Part shown: positions 51,483-60,903 of the stretch, one piece after another | Position numbering within the stretch: the first letter of the stretch is position 1 | How the letters are laid out: each line of letters starts with the position of its first letter | DNA from: UBA935 sp031555615 | GTDB taxonomy: Bacteria; Bacillota; Clostridia; Lachnospirales; Lachnospiraceae | Length of the DNA stretch: 64,000 nt | Assembly (NCBI GenBank): GCA_031555615.1 | Contig: JAVBUF010000010.1 | Location: forward strand, 62,001 to 126,000 | Direction: 5' to 3' | The notes under the pieces: generated by a model | Database searches by the model: none | Seen by the model: only the letters and a program-made list of their open reading frames with translations | What the model was told of the DNA's origin: nothing | Program-made: the position numbers and the translations under genes

Positions 51483-52161
51483 TTCAATTTTTGAAATAAC
51501 CGCATCAGAAGGGCCCCTGACTTTGGGAGGACTGTTGCTGGCACTTGGAGTTGCCCTGATAATGGGCCTGGTGGTCAGCTTGACTTACCGGAAGGCCAAT
51601 GCGGGGAAAAACCCCTCTCAAAGCTTTTCCCTGACTCTGATCCTGCTTCCGGTGGTGGTCACTGTGATCATTCTTTTGGTAGGCAACAGTGTTGCCAGAG
51701 CATTTTCCCTGGCCGGAGCTTTTTCCATCATCCGTTTTCGGAGTGCCCCGGGGGATTCTAAGGATATTACCTATGTGCTTTTTACCATGGCAGTAGGCTT
51801 GGCGGCAGGAATGGGATATCTGGTGTATGCCGTGATCATTACGGTATTACTGTGCCTGGTAATGCTGGGCTTGGAAGCCATCAAATTCGGGCAATCCAAA
51901 GGAACGGACAAATTGCTGAAAATCACTGTACCGGAGGATTTGGATTATCAGGATGCCTTTGAAGAGGTGTTGCAAAAATATACGATCTCCGCAAAGCTGC
52001 AGAAAGTTAAAACAACCGAACTGGGCAGTCTTTATGAATTGCTGTACTCGGTTGTAACAAAAAATGAAATAAAAGAAAAAGATTTTATCGATGAATTACG
52101 CTGCCGGAATGGCAATTTAAGCATTACGCTGGTTTTAGATGCATACAGAGAAGAATTTTAA
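51475..52161 (+). CDS. DUF4956 membrane protein
   Basis: About 228 aa: three or four N-terminal helices (about 14-34, 53-74, 98-140) with the DUF4956 core FSLAGAFSIIRFRS, then a cytoplasmic domain (about 150-228) of ferredoxin-like pattern. It recurs next to VTC genes, and the pair is thought to act together at the membrane. ATG 51475 overlaps the VTC stop; GAGG lies eight bases before it. Confidence 0.88.
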   Translation: MFDSIFEITASEGPLTLGGLLLALGVALIMGLVVSLTYRKANAGKNPSQSFSLTLILLPVVVTVIILLVGNSVARAFSLAGAFSIIRFRSAPGDSKDITYVLFTMAVGLAAGMGYLVYAVIITVLLCLVMLGLEAIKFGQSKGTDKLLKITVPEDLDYQDAFEEVLQKYTISAKLQKVKTTELGSLYELLYSVVTKNEIKEKDFIDELRCRNGNLSITLVLDAYREEF

Positions 52162-52189
52162 CCGATTTCAGAAAGGATGAACATATAAT

Positions 52190-54028
52190 ATGAAAAAAAG
52201 ATTAACAGGAATACTTTTATCCTTATGCCTGCTAAGCAGCCTGATCATCGGTTGTGGCACAAAAGCGGAAAACAGTGAGACCATCGCATTAACAGAAAAC
52301 ACCAACGCGGCAGCGTCAACAGCGGTAACTGTGAAAACAGCGGATACAGATGCCGCCGATTTGAAGGATACCTGGGATGAAAGTGCGGCAACTATGGTGA
52401 ATCTGCAGGGAACTGCCATTGCAGTAGATGGTGCCGGAGCCATTGGGGCAGGAAGCATATTGACGATTGATGCGGCCGGAACTTATGTATTGAGCGGAAC
52501 CTTGAATGACGGTCAGATTGTGATCAATGCCACGAAGGATGATGAGATACATCTGGTACTGGATGGAGTGGATATTACCAACTTATCGGGAGCACCCATT
52601 TATGCCCCCCAATGTGATAAGCTGATTGTCACACTGGCGGAAGGAACCACAAACAGTCTGACAGATGGCGGAGAAAACTTTGCCTATGCGGAATCAGCGG
52701 ATAAGGAACCTAATGCCGCATTGTTTTGTAAAGATGATTTGACCATTAATGGTACGGGCAGCTTACAGGTGGCGGCAGGTTTTCAAAACGGAATCGGCTC
52801 TAAGGATGACTTGCTGATTGTCAGCGGCAATATTTCAATTAAAGCAGCCGATCATGGAATAAGAGGCAATGATTCGGTAACGGTTTTAAACGGGGCAATT
52901 GAAATTACTTCAAATGGTGATGGAATTCAGACCAATAGTACCGAAGATGCAGAAAAAGGCTGGATCATAATCGAAGACGGGAATTTTAAGATTCATTCTG
53001 GGCATGATGCCATTCAGGCGGATACTTCTCTTTGCATCAATGGCGGAAGCTTTGAACTCACAGCCGGCGGCGGAAGCACTAAAACCGCACCTGAGAATGC
53101 CGAGTCAGACAGTTACAAAGGCTTAAAAGCAGAAGGAGATATCCAGATAACCGCCGGAAGCATTGTAATCGACAGTCTGGATGACAGTATTCATTCTAAT
53201 GGAAGTATTATAATCAATGGCGGGACGCTTGAACTGGCCGCCGGTGATGACGGAATACACGCTGACAAAGACCTGACCATCAACAGTGGTGTAATTAATG
53301 TTAACGGAAGCTATGAAGGCTTGGAAGGCTCAAATGTATATATTACGGATGGTGAGATAGCAGTAGTGTCATCAGATGACGGGATCAATGCGGCTGGCGG
53401 CAGTGACGGAGCCACCACCGGCGGAATGTTCGGACCGGATCGATTCGGCGGAAACGGTGATTATTCCATTCAGATCAGTGGTGGAAATGTGACAGTTACT
53501 GCCGGCGGAGACGGATTGGATTCCAATGGAACCATAACAATCAGCGGCGGCAGAATCCTCTCTATTATTAACTCCACCCCGGACAATGAGGCCCTGGACT
53601 GTGACGGAGAGGTAGCCATTACCGGCGGAACGGTTATCTATGGCGGAACCGGAACCGGAGCAGCCCCCGGCGCGGATGCAGCCCAAAGTTATGTATATGT
53701 AACAGGTATTTCAGCCGGAAAAGAAGTAAGTGTAAAGAAAGACGGTCAGACCATCCTTTCCTTTATACCAGAGCAGGATTGTCAGTATCTGATCCTCACA
53801 TCACCGGATATTGTCAAGGGTGGCAGCTACGAAGTATACAGTGCCGATACGCTTCTTAGTACTGTAACAGCGGGAGAAGGCGGCAGTACCGGTCATGGTT
53901 TCGGCGGAGGTTTTGGCGGCGGCAGCCGGGGTGGTAAAATGGGCGAAGCCGGAGGTGAGCGTGTCAGACCTGACATGGATATGCCGGATAAACGCGGCAC
54001 GGAAAGAGCACAAAAGCCCGGAATATAA
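52190..54028 (+). CDS. Cthe_2159-like beta-helix lipoprotein (carbohydrate-binding domain)
   Basis: 612 aa: lipobox IIGC (Cys22), a Thr/Ala-rich linker, then a long right-handed beta-helix of repeats such as LTINGTGSLQV, IIINGGTLEL and ISGGNVTVTAGGDG (about 90-500), the Cthe_2159 plan that binds acidic polysaccharide and calcium. A Gly-rich, then charged tail ends the protein. It is the extracellular member of the VTC-DUF4956 operon, so polyphosphate or polysaccharide handling at the wall is a reasonable inference. AAAGGATG precedes the ATG. Confidence 0.88.
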   Translation: MKKRLTGILLSLCLLSSLIIGCGTKAENSETIALTENTNAAASTAVTVKTADTDAADLKDTWDESAATMVNLQGTAIAVDGAGAIGAGSILTIDAAGTYVLSGTLNDGQIVINATKDDEIHLVLDGVDITNLSGAPIYAPQCDKLIVTLAEGTTNSLTDGGENFAYAESADKEPNAALFCKDDLTINGTGSLQVAAGFQNGIGSKDDLLIVSGNISIKAADHGIRGNDSVTVLNGAIEITSNGDGIQTNSTEDAEKGWIIIEDGNFKIHSGHDAIQADTSLCINGGSFELTAGGGSTKTAPENAESDSYKGLKAEGDIQITAGSIVIDSLDDSIHSNGSIIINGGTLELAAGDDGIHADKDLTINSGVINVNGSYEGLEGSNVYITDGEIAVVSSDDGINAAGGSDGATTGGMFGPDRFGGNGDYSIQISGGNVTVTAGGDGLDSNGTITISGGRILSIINSTPDNEALDCDGEVAITGGTVIYGGTGTGAAPGADAAQSYVYVTGISAGKEVSVKKDGQTILSFIPEQDCQYLILTSPDIVKGGSYEVYSADTLLSTVTAGEGGSTGHGFGGGFGGGSRGGKMGEAGGERVRPDMDMPDKRGTERAQKPGI

Positions 54029-54038
54029 ACAGCAGATG

Positions 54039-54083
54039 CAACTAAAAGAAGTCGATTATAAAACAATCGACTTCTTTTAGTTG
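54039..54083. terminator. Terminator after the VTC operon, perfect 19-bp stem
   Basis: Two 19-bp arms (54039-54057 and 54065-54083) are exact reverse complements around a seven-base loop. The T-run lies within the arm (CTTCTTTTAG), so strength is uncertain, but the stem is exceptional. Confidence 0.7.
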
Positions 54084-54142
54084 AAGTGATACAATGAGAC
54101 AGTGAAAATATATAAATCAAATCCGGATAAAGAGGCGCAGCA

Positions 54143-55717
54143 ATGAAGATTCTTACAAAAATATTATATGTTATATTAGGGTTATTAACCCTTTTAAGTA
54201 TATTCGTAGTCATATGTGGTTTTCAGCCGGACTTGTCAAAAGCGGTTTTAGGCTATTTATATTCATTAAGCGGCAACGCAGGTGCATATCAGGATAATGA
54301 AGCGATGGTGGAAGAAGAAAAAGATGTGCCGCCATCTATTGCAGTAAATACTGTAGATTCGGTGCCCTCTGCAACAGATATAACGATACCGGATGTATTT
54401 GCAGAGGATAGGCCGCCGGAATCGGATTACATTCCGCCGGAGAGAAATAATATAGCAACACCGGCCGAAGTATCCGGCCGAAGCGGTTATGAGCCTGTTA
54501 AGGATGATACACAGCAGATTGATGATGATGCAGCCAGGGAACTGCAGGAACAGTTATCTTACGGAGAAACCGGTGACGGTCTTACTTTTAACGAAGAATA
54601 TTATCCCTATTATGGGATGCTGGACAGTAATTTACAACGATTATACCGGCAGATATATGCCAATGCGATGGCCGCAAACAAAAATTTCGCACCGGTTGAA
54701 GAAGTGAACCGGAATCAGCTTAAAAACGTATTTATGGCAGTGTTTAATGACCATCCGGAAATATTCTGGCTGGATTCGGCATACAGCGCAAAAATTTCAA
54801 GAAGCGGAAAATGTGTGGAAATCCAATTGCAATTTAATAATACCGCAAATAATCTTGGTGCATCCAAAAATAATTTTAATTCCGCTGCTGAGGCAATCCT
54901 TTCCGGTGCAAGAAATCTGGGAAGTGATTATGAAAAAGAAGTATATGTCCATAACGCCCTGCTTGACAAGGCAGAGTATAATCTTCGGGCACCCCTGAAC
55001 CAAAATGCCTACAGTGCACTGGTAAACGGACAGACTGTTTGTGCGGGTTATGCCAGAGCTTTTCAGTATCTGATGCAGCAGCTTAACGTTCCATGCTATT
55101 ACTGTACCGGTTATGCAGGTGAAAGCCATGCCTGGAACATCATCCGGCTGGACGGTGATTATTATAATGTCGATACCACATGGGATGATACCAATCCCAA
55201 TACCCTGGATTATTTTAATAAAACGGATGCAGATTTTGCAAAGGATCATGTCCGAGAAGAATTATCAGTATATCTGCCGGCCTGTAACGGAACAAAGTAC
55301 AGAGGCACGGAAAGTAACAGCAGTGATGAACAGCCAGTGTATAATGAGCCGCCAGTATCAAATGAGCAGCCGGTGTATAATGACCAACCGGTGAATCTTA
55401 ATTCTGATAGTGGTAGAAGAAGTCTGGAGGAAGCCGGTTTTGCGGAACAGGATGTTTTGACCACTCTACAGGATTATTATGCAGATTGTTATAATAAGAT
55501 CATGCAAAGTGGCGGAAGCCTGCAATTTGAGAATGTCATAGCAGATGAAAAGATGTGGATGGCCTGTTATAATGCTTATAACAGCAAAGCATATGCAAAT
55601 GGCTATTTGTACCGGGCACTTGAGGAATTATCAGCATCTTCCGGGGAAGTGGTGGTTGAAACGGAGGAATTGAAAGACGGCAGAATCCTGCTGAAGCACA
55701 ATATAACAATCAAATAA
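54143..55717 (+). CDS. Membrane-anchored transglutaminase-like protein
   Basis: 524 aa: N-terminal anchor (about 5-25), acidic Pro-rich stalk (about 50-135), a helical module (about 150-280), then a transglutaminase-like domain with Cys300 (TVCAGYARAF), His329 (ESHAWNII) and Asp344 (NVDTTWDD). A short repeat of the form (N/D)EQPVYNEPPV follows (about 395-420), and a helical C-terminal domain. The triad is complete, so peptidase or cross-linking activity at the cell surface is likely. It has its own terminator and appears monocistronic. Confidence 0.85.
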   Translation: MKILTKILYVILGLLTLLSIFVVICGFQPDLSKAVLGYLYSLSGNAGAYQDNEAMVEEEKDVPPSIAVNTVDSVPSATDITIPDVFAEDRPPESDYIPPERNNIATPAEVSGRSGYEPVKDDTQQIDDDAARELQEQLSYGETGDGLTFNEEYYPYYGMLDSNLQRLYRQIYANAMAANKNFAPVEEVNRNQLKNVFMAVFNDHPEIFWLDSAYSAKISRSGKCVEIQLQFNNTANNLGASKNNFNSAAEAILSGARNLGSDYEKEVYVHNALLDKAEYNLRAPLNQNAYSALVNGQTVCAGYARAFQYLMQQLNVPCYYCTGYAGESHAWNIIRLDGDYYNVDTTWDDTNPNTLDYFNKTDADFAKDHVREELSVYLPACNGTKYRGTESNSSDEQPVYNEPPVSNEQPVYNDQPVNLNSDSGRRSLEEAGFAEQDVLTTLQDYYADCYNKIMQSGGSLQFENVIADEKMWMACYNAYNSKAYANGYLYRALEELSASSGEVVVETEELKDGRILLKHNITIK

Positions 55718-55724
55718 TGATCAG

Positions 55725-55776
55725 GCCGTTTATTCTTTAATTGGAGTATATCAAATTAAGAGTAAACGGCTTTTTT
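55725..55776 (+). terminator. Terminator after the transglutaminase-like gene
   Basis: GCCGTTTA pairs with TAAACGGC, with an inner AATT/AATTAAG stem, followed by six T. Confidence 0.85.
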
Positions 55777-55784
55777 ATGTAAGC

Positions 55785-55815
55785 CCTAAAGAAATCCTAA
55801 GATATTTCTAAGAAA
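55785..55815 (+). promoter_or_regulatory. Triple 11-bp-spaced box before the second response regulator
   Basis: CCTAAAG (55785), CCTAAGA (55796) and TCTAAGA (55807) repeat at exact 11-bp steps. TATAAT follows at 55823-55828, 16 bp after the last repeat begins. This is the layout of an activated OmpR-type promoter without a good -35. Confidence 0.7.
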
Positions 55816-55877
55816 TCTGGTGTATAATAAGACCTGTATAACAAACCTGCATAGCAGTTGGAAAAGAGGTTGAGAAA

Positions 55878-56567
55878 ATGTCCGTTTATAATATATTGCT
55901 GGTAGATGATAATCCTGCCATTATTGAGGTGCTGGATATTTACCTGAAGGAAGCCGGTTATGGAACCTATCATGCCGGTGATGGCGAAGCGGCATTAAAG
56001 ATATTAAAATGCCATACCATTCATTTGATCTTAATGGATATCATGATGCCGCGGCTGGATGGTATCAAGGCCACACTGCAGATTCGTGAGGAGAATAATA
56101 TTCCGATTATTTTACTTTCGGCCAAAACCCAGGAACGGGACAAAATCGAGGGACTGGAAATAGGCGCGGATGACTATATTACCAAACCCTTCAGCCCGCC
56201 GGAGGTATTGGCCCGGATTAAGGCGCAGCTGCGCCGATATACCAGACTGAACCAGAAAACGGCAGATCAGGATGAGATCAACATCCGCGGGCTGACGATA
56301 TTTTTAAAGAGTAAAACGGTCACAGTGGATGAAGTACCGGTTAAGCTTACTCCCACGGAGTATAAAATCCTGTGTCTGTTGGCCCGGCACAAAGGAGAGG
56401 TTCTGTCTGTGGAGGCCATTTATGAAGCCGTATGGGAACAGGCTTTTCTGGGAGCGGAGAGTACGGTGATGTTTCATATTAGCAAACTGCGGGAAAAGAT
56501 TGAAAATAATCCCAAGAAGCCGATGTATCTGAAGGTCGTATGGGGTCAGGGTTATATGATAGATTAG
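55878..56567 (+). CDS. OmpR-family response regulator, second
   Basis: 229 aa: receiver with DD (10-11), phosphorylation site Asp54 in LMDIMMPRLDG, and TKPFSPPE; C-terminal winged helix with LTPTEYKILCLL and VMFHISKLREKIE. AAGAGGTTGAGAAA precedes the ATG. The kinase gene follows 34 bp later. The repeated CTAAGA-type boxes at 55785 and 58532 suggest it activates itself and the ABC/adaptor operon. Confidence 0.93.
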   Translation: MSVYNILLVDDNPAIIEVLDIYLKEAGYGTYHAGDGEAALKILKCHTIHLILMDIMMPRLDGIKATLQIREENNIPIILLSAKTQERDKIEGLEIGADDYITKPFSPPEVLARIKAQLRRYTRLNQKTADQDEINIRGLTIFLKSKTVTVDEVPVKLTPTEYKILCLLARHKGEVLSVEAIYEAVWEQAFLGAESTVMFHISKLREKIENNPKKPMYLKVVWGQGYMID

Positions 56568-56601
56568 TTCAGTGTCAATGGCGAATGTGCAGGAGGTTTT
56601 T

Positions 56602-58524
56602 ATGAAGAAAAAAATACTGTTTTATTTTATATCAATGTTTTTATTCAGTATCAGTCTGGTCTCTGCTATCGGTATTTGGAAGAACCGGCAGCTTTACTTT
56701 AAGGAGCATATCGTCAGTATGGGAAATATCTATTCCAATCTCGAATACTATTGCGCCGACTGGAAACGTATGGCCGAAGGGTTGATGTCGGATGAAGAAT
56801 ACAATAACTTTATTTATCAAAATCCTGAAACTTACTATTATGTGACCGATAATGATACCGGGGAAGTGTTCAGTAATCTGCCGGAGGACACTGATTATGA
56901 AACATTTTTAGCAAAACCTGGAATTTTGAGATATGCCTATATCAATCCGTCTCAGCAAATTCAGACAGGTGCGGATGGAAGTCAGATCATGGTTAAAAAC
57001 GCCGAATATCAGGGATACGAAAGCATAGAAGAAAAGCATACCGGTACGATTCTGGTTGATATGGAGAGGGTTGACACCAATTTAATTTTGGGCAGCATTG
57101 GAACCTCCATCAGATCGTTTTATAAACAGCGGTGGATTCTGTTTGGGGAGACTGCCATCTTCGGGATTACCTTATCGGCTGGCATTCTGCTGATGATTCT
57201 GAGAGGCAAAAAAGCTTTAGTGGGAAGCATAGGGTGGATGCACCGGATTAAACTGGATATTCAGTTACTGGGCATTTTAATGTCAGCAGCAGCTTTTTTC
57301 TTTCTGCTGCCAAGATATAGCCGTTATGCTACTGTTTTTGGCTCCATGACAGAAAGAATTATTTTATACGGATGTCTGATTCTTTTTAGTTTTATTTTCT
57401 TGTCCATGACAGTACTGCTGGCAGTTCGGGTTTATTTTTTTCGCAGTAATCAAAAGCTGTGGCTGCAAAGCTGGGAAAATTGCCTGATCAGATTACTGCC
57501 GGTGGGAATCACGGCTTTTATCCTGTTGTTATGTTGGTATGGGATTATAATAATGAATTTTTTTGATCTGATGATCATCCAGAGATACATGGGAACTACT
57601 TCAATAAACCCTGGTATATTTATCATCCATATTGCAATTATCCTGTCAGTTTCCCTGAGCCTGCAAAAAATCAGTAATATTAAGCAACAATATCAGCGGG
57701 AAATATTAGCAGGAGCCCTTAAGATTGCCGATGGTCATCCGGAAACAGAAGTTCCGGTAATCGGCAGCAGCGAACAGGCGCGGACGGCTGAAGCAATCAA
57801 TCAAATCAGAACCGGATATATCCGCTCTTTAGAGGAACAGAAGAAAAGCGAACGGTTGAAATATGAACTGGTAACTAATATTTCTCACGATCTGCGGACT
57901 CCTTTGACATTGACTTTAAATTATATTGGTTTGCTGAGACGGGAAGAACGGTCAAAAGAACAGCAGCATTATATCGATCAGGCTGAAAATCAAGCTAAAA
58001 AGATAAATCTTCTGATTGATGATTTATTTGAGTTGTCCCGGCTGGAAAGCGGTAATATTGAGTTGAAGACAGAAGAGGCGGATCTTTTTTTTATGTGGCG
58101 GCAGATGCAGCAAGAATACCGGGATCAGCTTTCCGGACGAAATCTGGAACTGGTAGTGGAATCGCCCCGGGACAGGCTCATTCTGCCCTGTGACAGTGCC
58201 CAAATATGGAGGGTATTTGATAATCTTCTGCAAAATGCCATCAAGTATTCCCTGGAAAATACCAGGATTTACGTGTGTCTGCTGGAAGCGGAAGACAACG
58301 ATGAGATCCAGGTACAGGTAAAAAACATTACTGCTGAGCGGCTTACGTTTGATCCGGAAGAGTTGTTTTTACGCTTTAAGCGCGGAAATGAAGCCAGGGA
58401 TACAGAAGGTTCCGGTCTGGGCCTGGCCATCGCCCGGAGCATTGTAGCGCTGCATGGCGGCAGCATTAGAATTGAAATTGAAGGAGACATGTTTAAGGTG
58501 TTAATAACCTTTAAGAAGAGATAA
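56602..58524 (+). CDS. Sensor histidine kinase with multi-helix membrane domain
   Basis: About 640 aa: TM1 (about 5-25), an external sensor (about 26-170), then about six helices (about 178-200, 218-237, 252-280, 296-325, 338-353), a linker, and HisKA with His429 in NISHDLRTPLTL. The ATPase domain has N box NLLQNAIKYS and G2 GSGLGLAI. The extra membrane helices after the sensor are unusual for a simple kinase and may sense membrane state or a transporter. AGGAGG lies eight bases before ATG 56602. It lies directly before the ABC operon. Confidence 0.93.
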   Translation: MKKKILFYFISMFLFSISLVSAIGIWKNRQLYFKEHIVSMGNIYSNLEYYCADWKRMAEGLMSDEEYNNFIYQNPETYYYVTDNDTGEVFSNLPEDTDYETFLAKPGILRYAYINPSQQIQTGADGSQIMVKNAEYQGYESIEEKHTGTILVDMERVDTNLILGSIGTSIRSFYKQRWILFGETAIFGITLSAGILLMILRGKKALVGSIGWMHRIKLDIQLLGILMSAAAFFFLLPRYSRYATVFGSMTERIILYGCLILFSFIFLSMTVLLAVRVYFFRSNQKLWLQSWENCLIRLLPVGITAFILLLCWYGIIIMNFFDLMIIQRYMGTTSINPGIFIIHIAIILSVSLSLQKISNIKQQYQREILAGALKIADGHPETEVPVIGSSEQARTAEAINQIRTGYIRSLEEQKKSERLKYELVTNISHDLRTPLTLTLNYIGLLRREERSKEQQHYIDQAENQAKKINLLIDDLFELSRLESGNIELKTEEADLFFMWRQMQQEYRDQLSGRNLELVVESPRDRLILPCDSAQIWRVFDNLLQNAIKYSLENTRIYVCLLEAEDNDEIQVQVKNITAERLTFDPEELFLRFKRGNEARDTEGSGLGLAIARSIVALHGGSIRIEIEGDMFKVLITFKKR

Positions 58525-58531
58525 TCCTTAT

Positions 58532-58576
58532 TCTATAAATTTCCTAAGATTTTTTCATACTTTCTTCTTATATAAT
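58532..58576 (+). promoter_or_regulatory. Matching box and promoter of the ABC/adaptor operon
   Basis: TCTATAA (58532), CCTAAGA (58543) and a weak TTCATAC (58554) lie at 11-bp steps. TATAAT at 58571-58576 begins 17 bp after the last unit, nearly the same geometry as the box at 55785-55828. Confidence 0.6.
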
Positions 58577-58625
58577 CTGATTATGGCATTTGATAAATGT
58601 TATGAAAGTTGTAAAGGAGACGAAT

Positions 58626-60047
58626 ATGAAAAAAAGATTATGTTTTTTTATTTTATCAACCCTTCTTTTAGCCGGCTGTGTCGGAGAGAAGGCGGTGGAC
58701 CTGAATCGGGAGGGAGAGCCGATCAGGTCAAATCAGAAAGCAGAAGCGGGAGAAAACGGTGCAGAATCGGAACGGATTTACAATCCGCCGGAGATGAAAG
58801 GGGAAATTACCGTTTCCGTTATGGATGAAGTGCCGGTTTTGGAACAGGCTGCCCAGCTTTTTATGGCGAAGTATCCGGAAGTAACGATAACCATCAACCA
58901 GTTTCGGGAACTGGAAACCATGCAGCTGGAAGGTGGTGCGGAAATGGCTGTTGAGCCTTCCGGAGAGCTGAGCGGAGATCATTACTTAAAACAACTAAAT
59001 ACCCGGATAATGACTGGCAATGCAGAAGATATTATTATGACCGGCAGTGGGGTTTCGGTTGAAAAATATATTCAAATGGGCATTTTTGAGGATTTATCTT
59101 TTTACATGGATAATGCCCCGGAAATTAATGAAGATACTTTTTATATGAATCTCTTTGAGGCTATGAAAACTGCTGATGGAAATCTGTATGAACTGCCTTT
59201 GGCCGGAGGGGTACGGGTAGTCGGATTCCATCAGGCACTGGCAGATGACTGTGGGGAATATCTGCCTGATGATATGGACCGGATCAGCTATGAAGAAGCC
59301 CTGAACTATGCATTGAAACTGATGGACAATACCAATCGGAAAAATACTTATCTGGCAATTGCCAACGGACAAGGCGTAGCAGGGGGGATATTAAATGACC
59401 GGTGGTCGGATTTTGTCAATGAAGAAACCGGGGAAGCTCATTTTAACACAGATGATTATATCAGTTTATTACAGTTTGCCGCAGACCTGGAAGCGCGGGG
59501 CTGTTTTGATACAGCGGGTCTTGACTTTTATAATATGGAATACTATTTTGCCATGAACGAGGATTTTGATACCCAGGCAGCTTATTATCATCTGCTGGAC
59601 ACTGTGGACAGCCAGTCTTTTTACCATGTGATGCCCTTATGCGACAGGGAAGGAAAAGTAAGTTTTTCGCCCTGGATGCGGTTTGGTGTCAACGCGTCTT
59701 CGCCCAACAAGGAATTGGCCTGGGAATTTTTACGATTTATGCTTTCCGATGAAATACAGACCTCACCATCACTTTGGGGTCTGGCGATTAATAAAAAGGG
59801 CTTTGATGCTTATGTAAAACGTCAGTATGACATGTATAAGGCCGGCAATAATGCCAATGTGGATTATCAACGTTATCGTAACCTGATTGAAAGCTGGATG
59901 CTGCAGATTAGCGACTATAACCCCGGCAGAAGTAGTATGATAAATATTATATATGAGGAAAATCAAGATTTTTTTAAAGAAAAAAAGACTGCCGCTGAAA
60001 CGGCCAGGCAGGTTCAGGCCAAAATGGACCAGTATTTAAATGAATAG
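58626..60047 (+). CDS. Extracellular solute-binding lipoprotein (carbohydrate ABC type)
   Basis: About 473 aa: lipobox LLAGC (Cys18), a charged linker, then a family-1 solute-binding fold (GEITVSVMDEVPVLEQAAQLFMAKYPEV opening, and the late MRFGVNASSPNKELAWEFLRFML hinge segment). It would deliver a sugar or oligosaccharide to the permease pair. AAAGGAGA lies before ATG 58626. It overlaps the first permease gene. The substrate is unknown. Confidence 0.9.
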   Translation: MKKRLCFFILSTLLLAGCVGEKAVDLNREGEPIRSNQKAEAGENGAESERIYNPPEMKGEITVSVMDEVPVLEQAAQLFMAKYPEVTITINQFRELETMQLEGGAEMAVEPSGELSGDHYLKQLNTRIMTGNAEDIIMTGSGVSVEKYIQMGIFEDLSFYMDNAPEINEDTFYMNLFEAMKTADGNLYELPLAGGVRVVGFHQALADDCGEYLPDDMDRISYEEALNYALKLMDNTNRKNTYLAIANGQGVAGGILNDRWSDFVNEETGEAHFNTDDYISLLQFAADLEARGCFDTAGLDFYNMEYYFAMNEDFDTQAAYYHLLDTVDSQSFYHVMPLCDREGKVSFSPWMRFGVNASSPNKELAWEFLRFMLSDEIQTSPSLWGLAINKKGFDAYVKRQYDMYKAGNNANVDYQRYRNLIESWMLQISDYNPGRSSMINIIYEENQDFFKEKKTAAETARQVQAKMDQYLNE

Positions 60048-60891
60048 GAGGTATTGGATACCGGCAGCCATGCTGGCAGCCAGTGTCATAGGCTTTGGAA
60101 TCTTTTATCTGCTGCCTTTTCTGTTATCCTTTGCATATGTATTGATTGACAACCCCATCCATGCCAGGTTTGTGGGATGGGGTAATTTTAAAGAGCTGTT
60201 CCACAATAAATATTTTCTGTTAGGACTTAAAAATACACTATGGTTTATGCTGCTTAGTATTCCGCTGAATATGCTGTTGTCCTTATTATTAGCTCTGGCC
60301 CTGCACCGGGATACGGTCCGGCAGAAATACCTGGTTCCGGTTTTTTTGATTCCGCTGGTAATTCCTTCGGCAACTACGGCTTTTTTCTGGGAAAAACTAT
60401 TTCATGAGTACGGGCCGGTGAATCAGCTTTTACATAAGCTGCAGATGCCCGGGGTGGATTGGTTCCAAAGCCCATATGGAATGGTGATTATGCTGGTGAT
60501 TTTCCTCTGGAAAAATATTGGCTATAATATGGTGTTATTTTTAAGCGGACTGAGCAGTATCCCCCAGGAGTATTACGAATATGCAATTCTGGAAGGAGCC
60601 GGCCGGTGGCAGCGTTTCCGGCAGATCACTCAAATTTATTTACGGCCAACGATGCTGCTGGTTTTTATTATGACCTTTGTAAACTCGTTTAAGGTCTTTA
60701 AGGAAATCTATATTATTACGGGGGAGACCCCTCATGAGAGTCTGTACATTTTACAGCATTATATGAATAACATGTTCCTGGGTCTGAACTACTCTAAGCT
60801 CACCGCCGCTTCTTATGTGGTAACAATAGCAGTTGTGGGAATTGTTACGGTGGTATTTTATTTGGAGCGCCGTCTTTCCCGGGAATTTTAA
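60040..60891 (+). CDS. Carbohydrate ABC permease, MalF-like
   Basis: 283 aa with six helices and the cytoplasmic EAA loop EYAILEGAGRWQRFRQI near residues 180-196. The start overlaps the binding-protein gene by eight bases and lacks its own ribosome site, so translation is coupled. It pairs with the MalG-like permease 12 bp downstream. Confidence 0.92.
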   Translation: MNRRYWIPAAMLAASVIGFGIFYLLPFLLSFAYVLIDNPIHARFVGWGNFKELFHNKYFLLGLKNTLWFMLLSIPLNMLLSLLLALALHRDTVRQKYLVPVFLIPLVIPSATTAFFWEKLFHEYGPVNQLLHKLQMPGVDWFQSPYGMVIMLVIFLWKNIGYNMVLFLSGLSSIPQEYYEYAILEGAGRWQRFRQITQIYLRPTMLLVFIMTFVNSFKVFKEIYIITGETPHESLYILQHYMNNMFLGLNYSKLTAASYVVTIAVVGIVTVVFYLERRLSREF

Positions 60892-60903
60892 TAAGGAGAG
60901 GGA

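Noticed and set aside
52190..53900. Regular short repeats that might suggest a repeat array
   Set aside because: They are codon-level repeats of a beta-helix protein, in frame and diverged, without constant spacers, so not CRISPR or satellite DNA.
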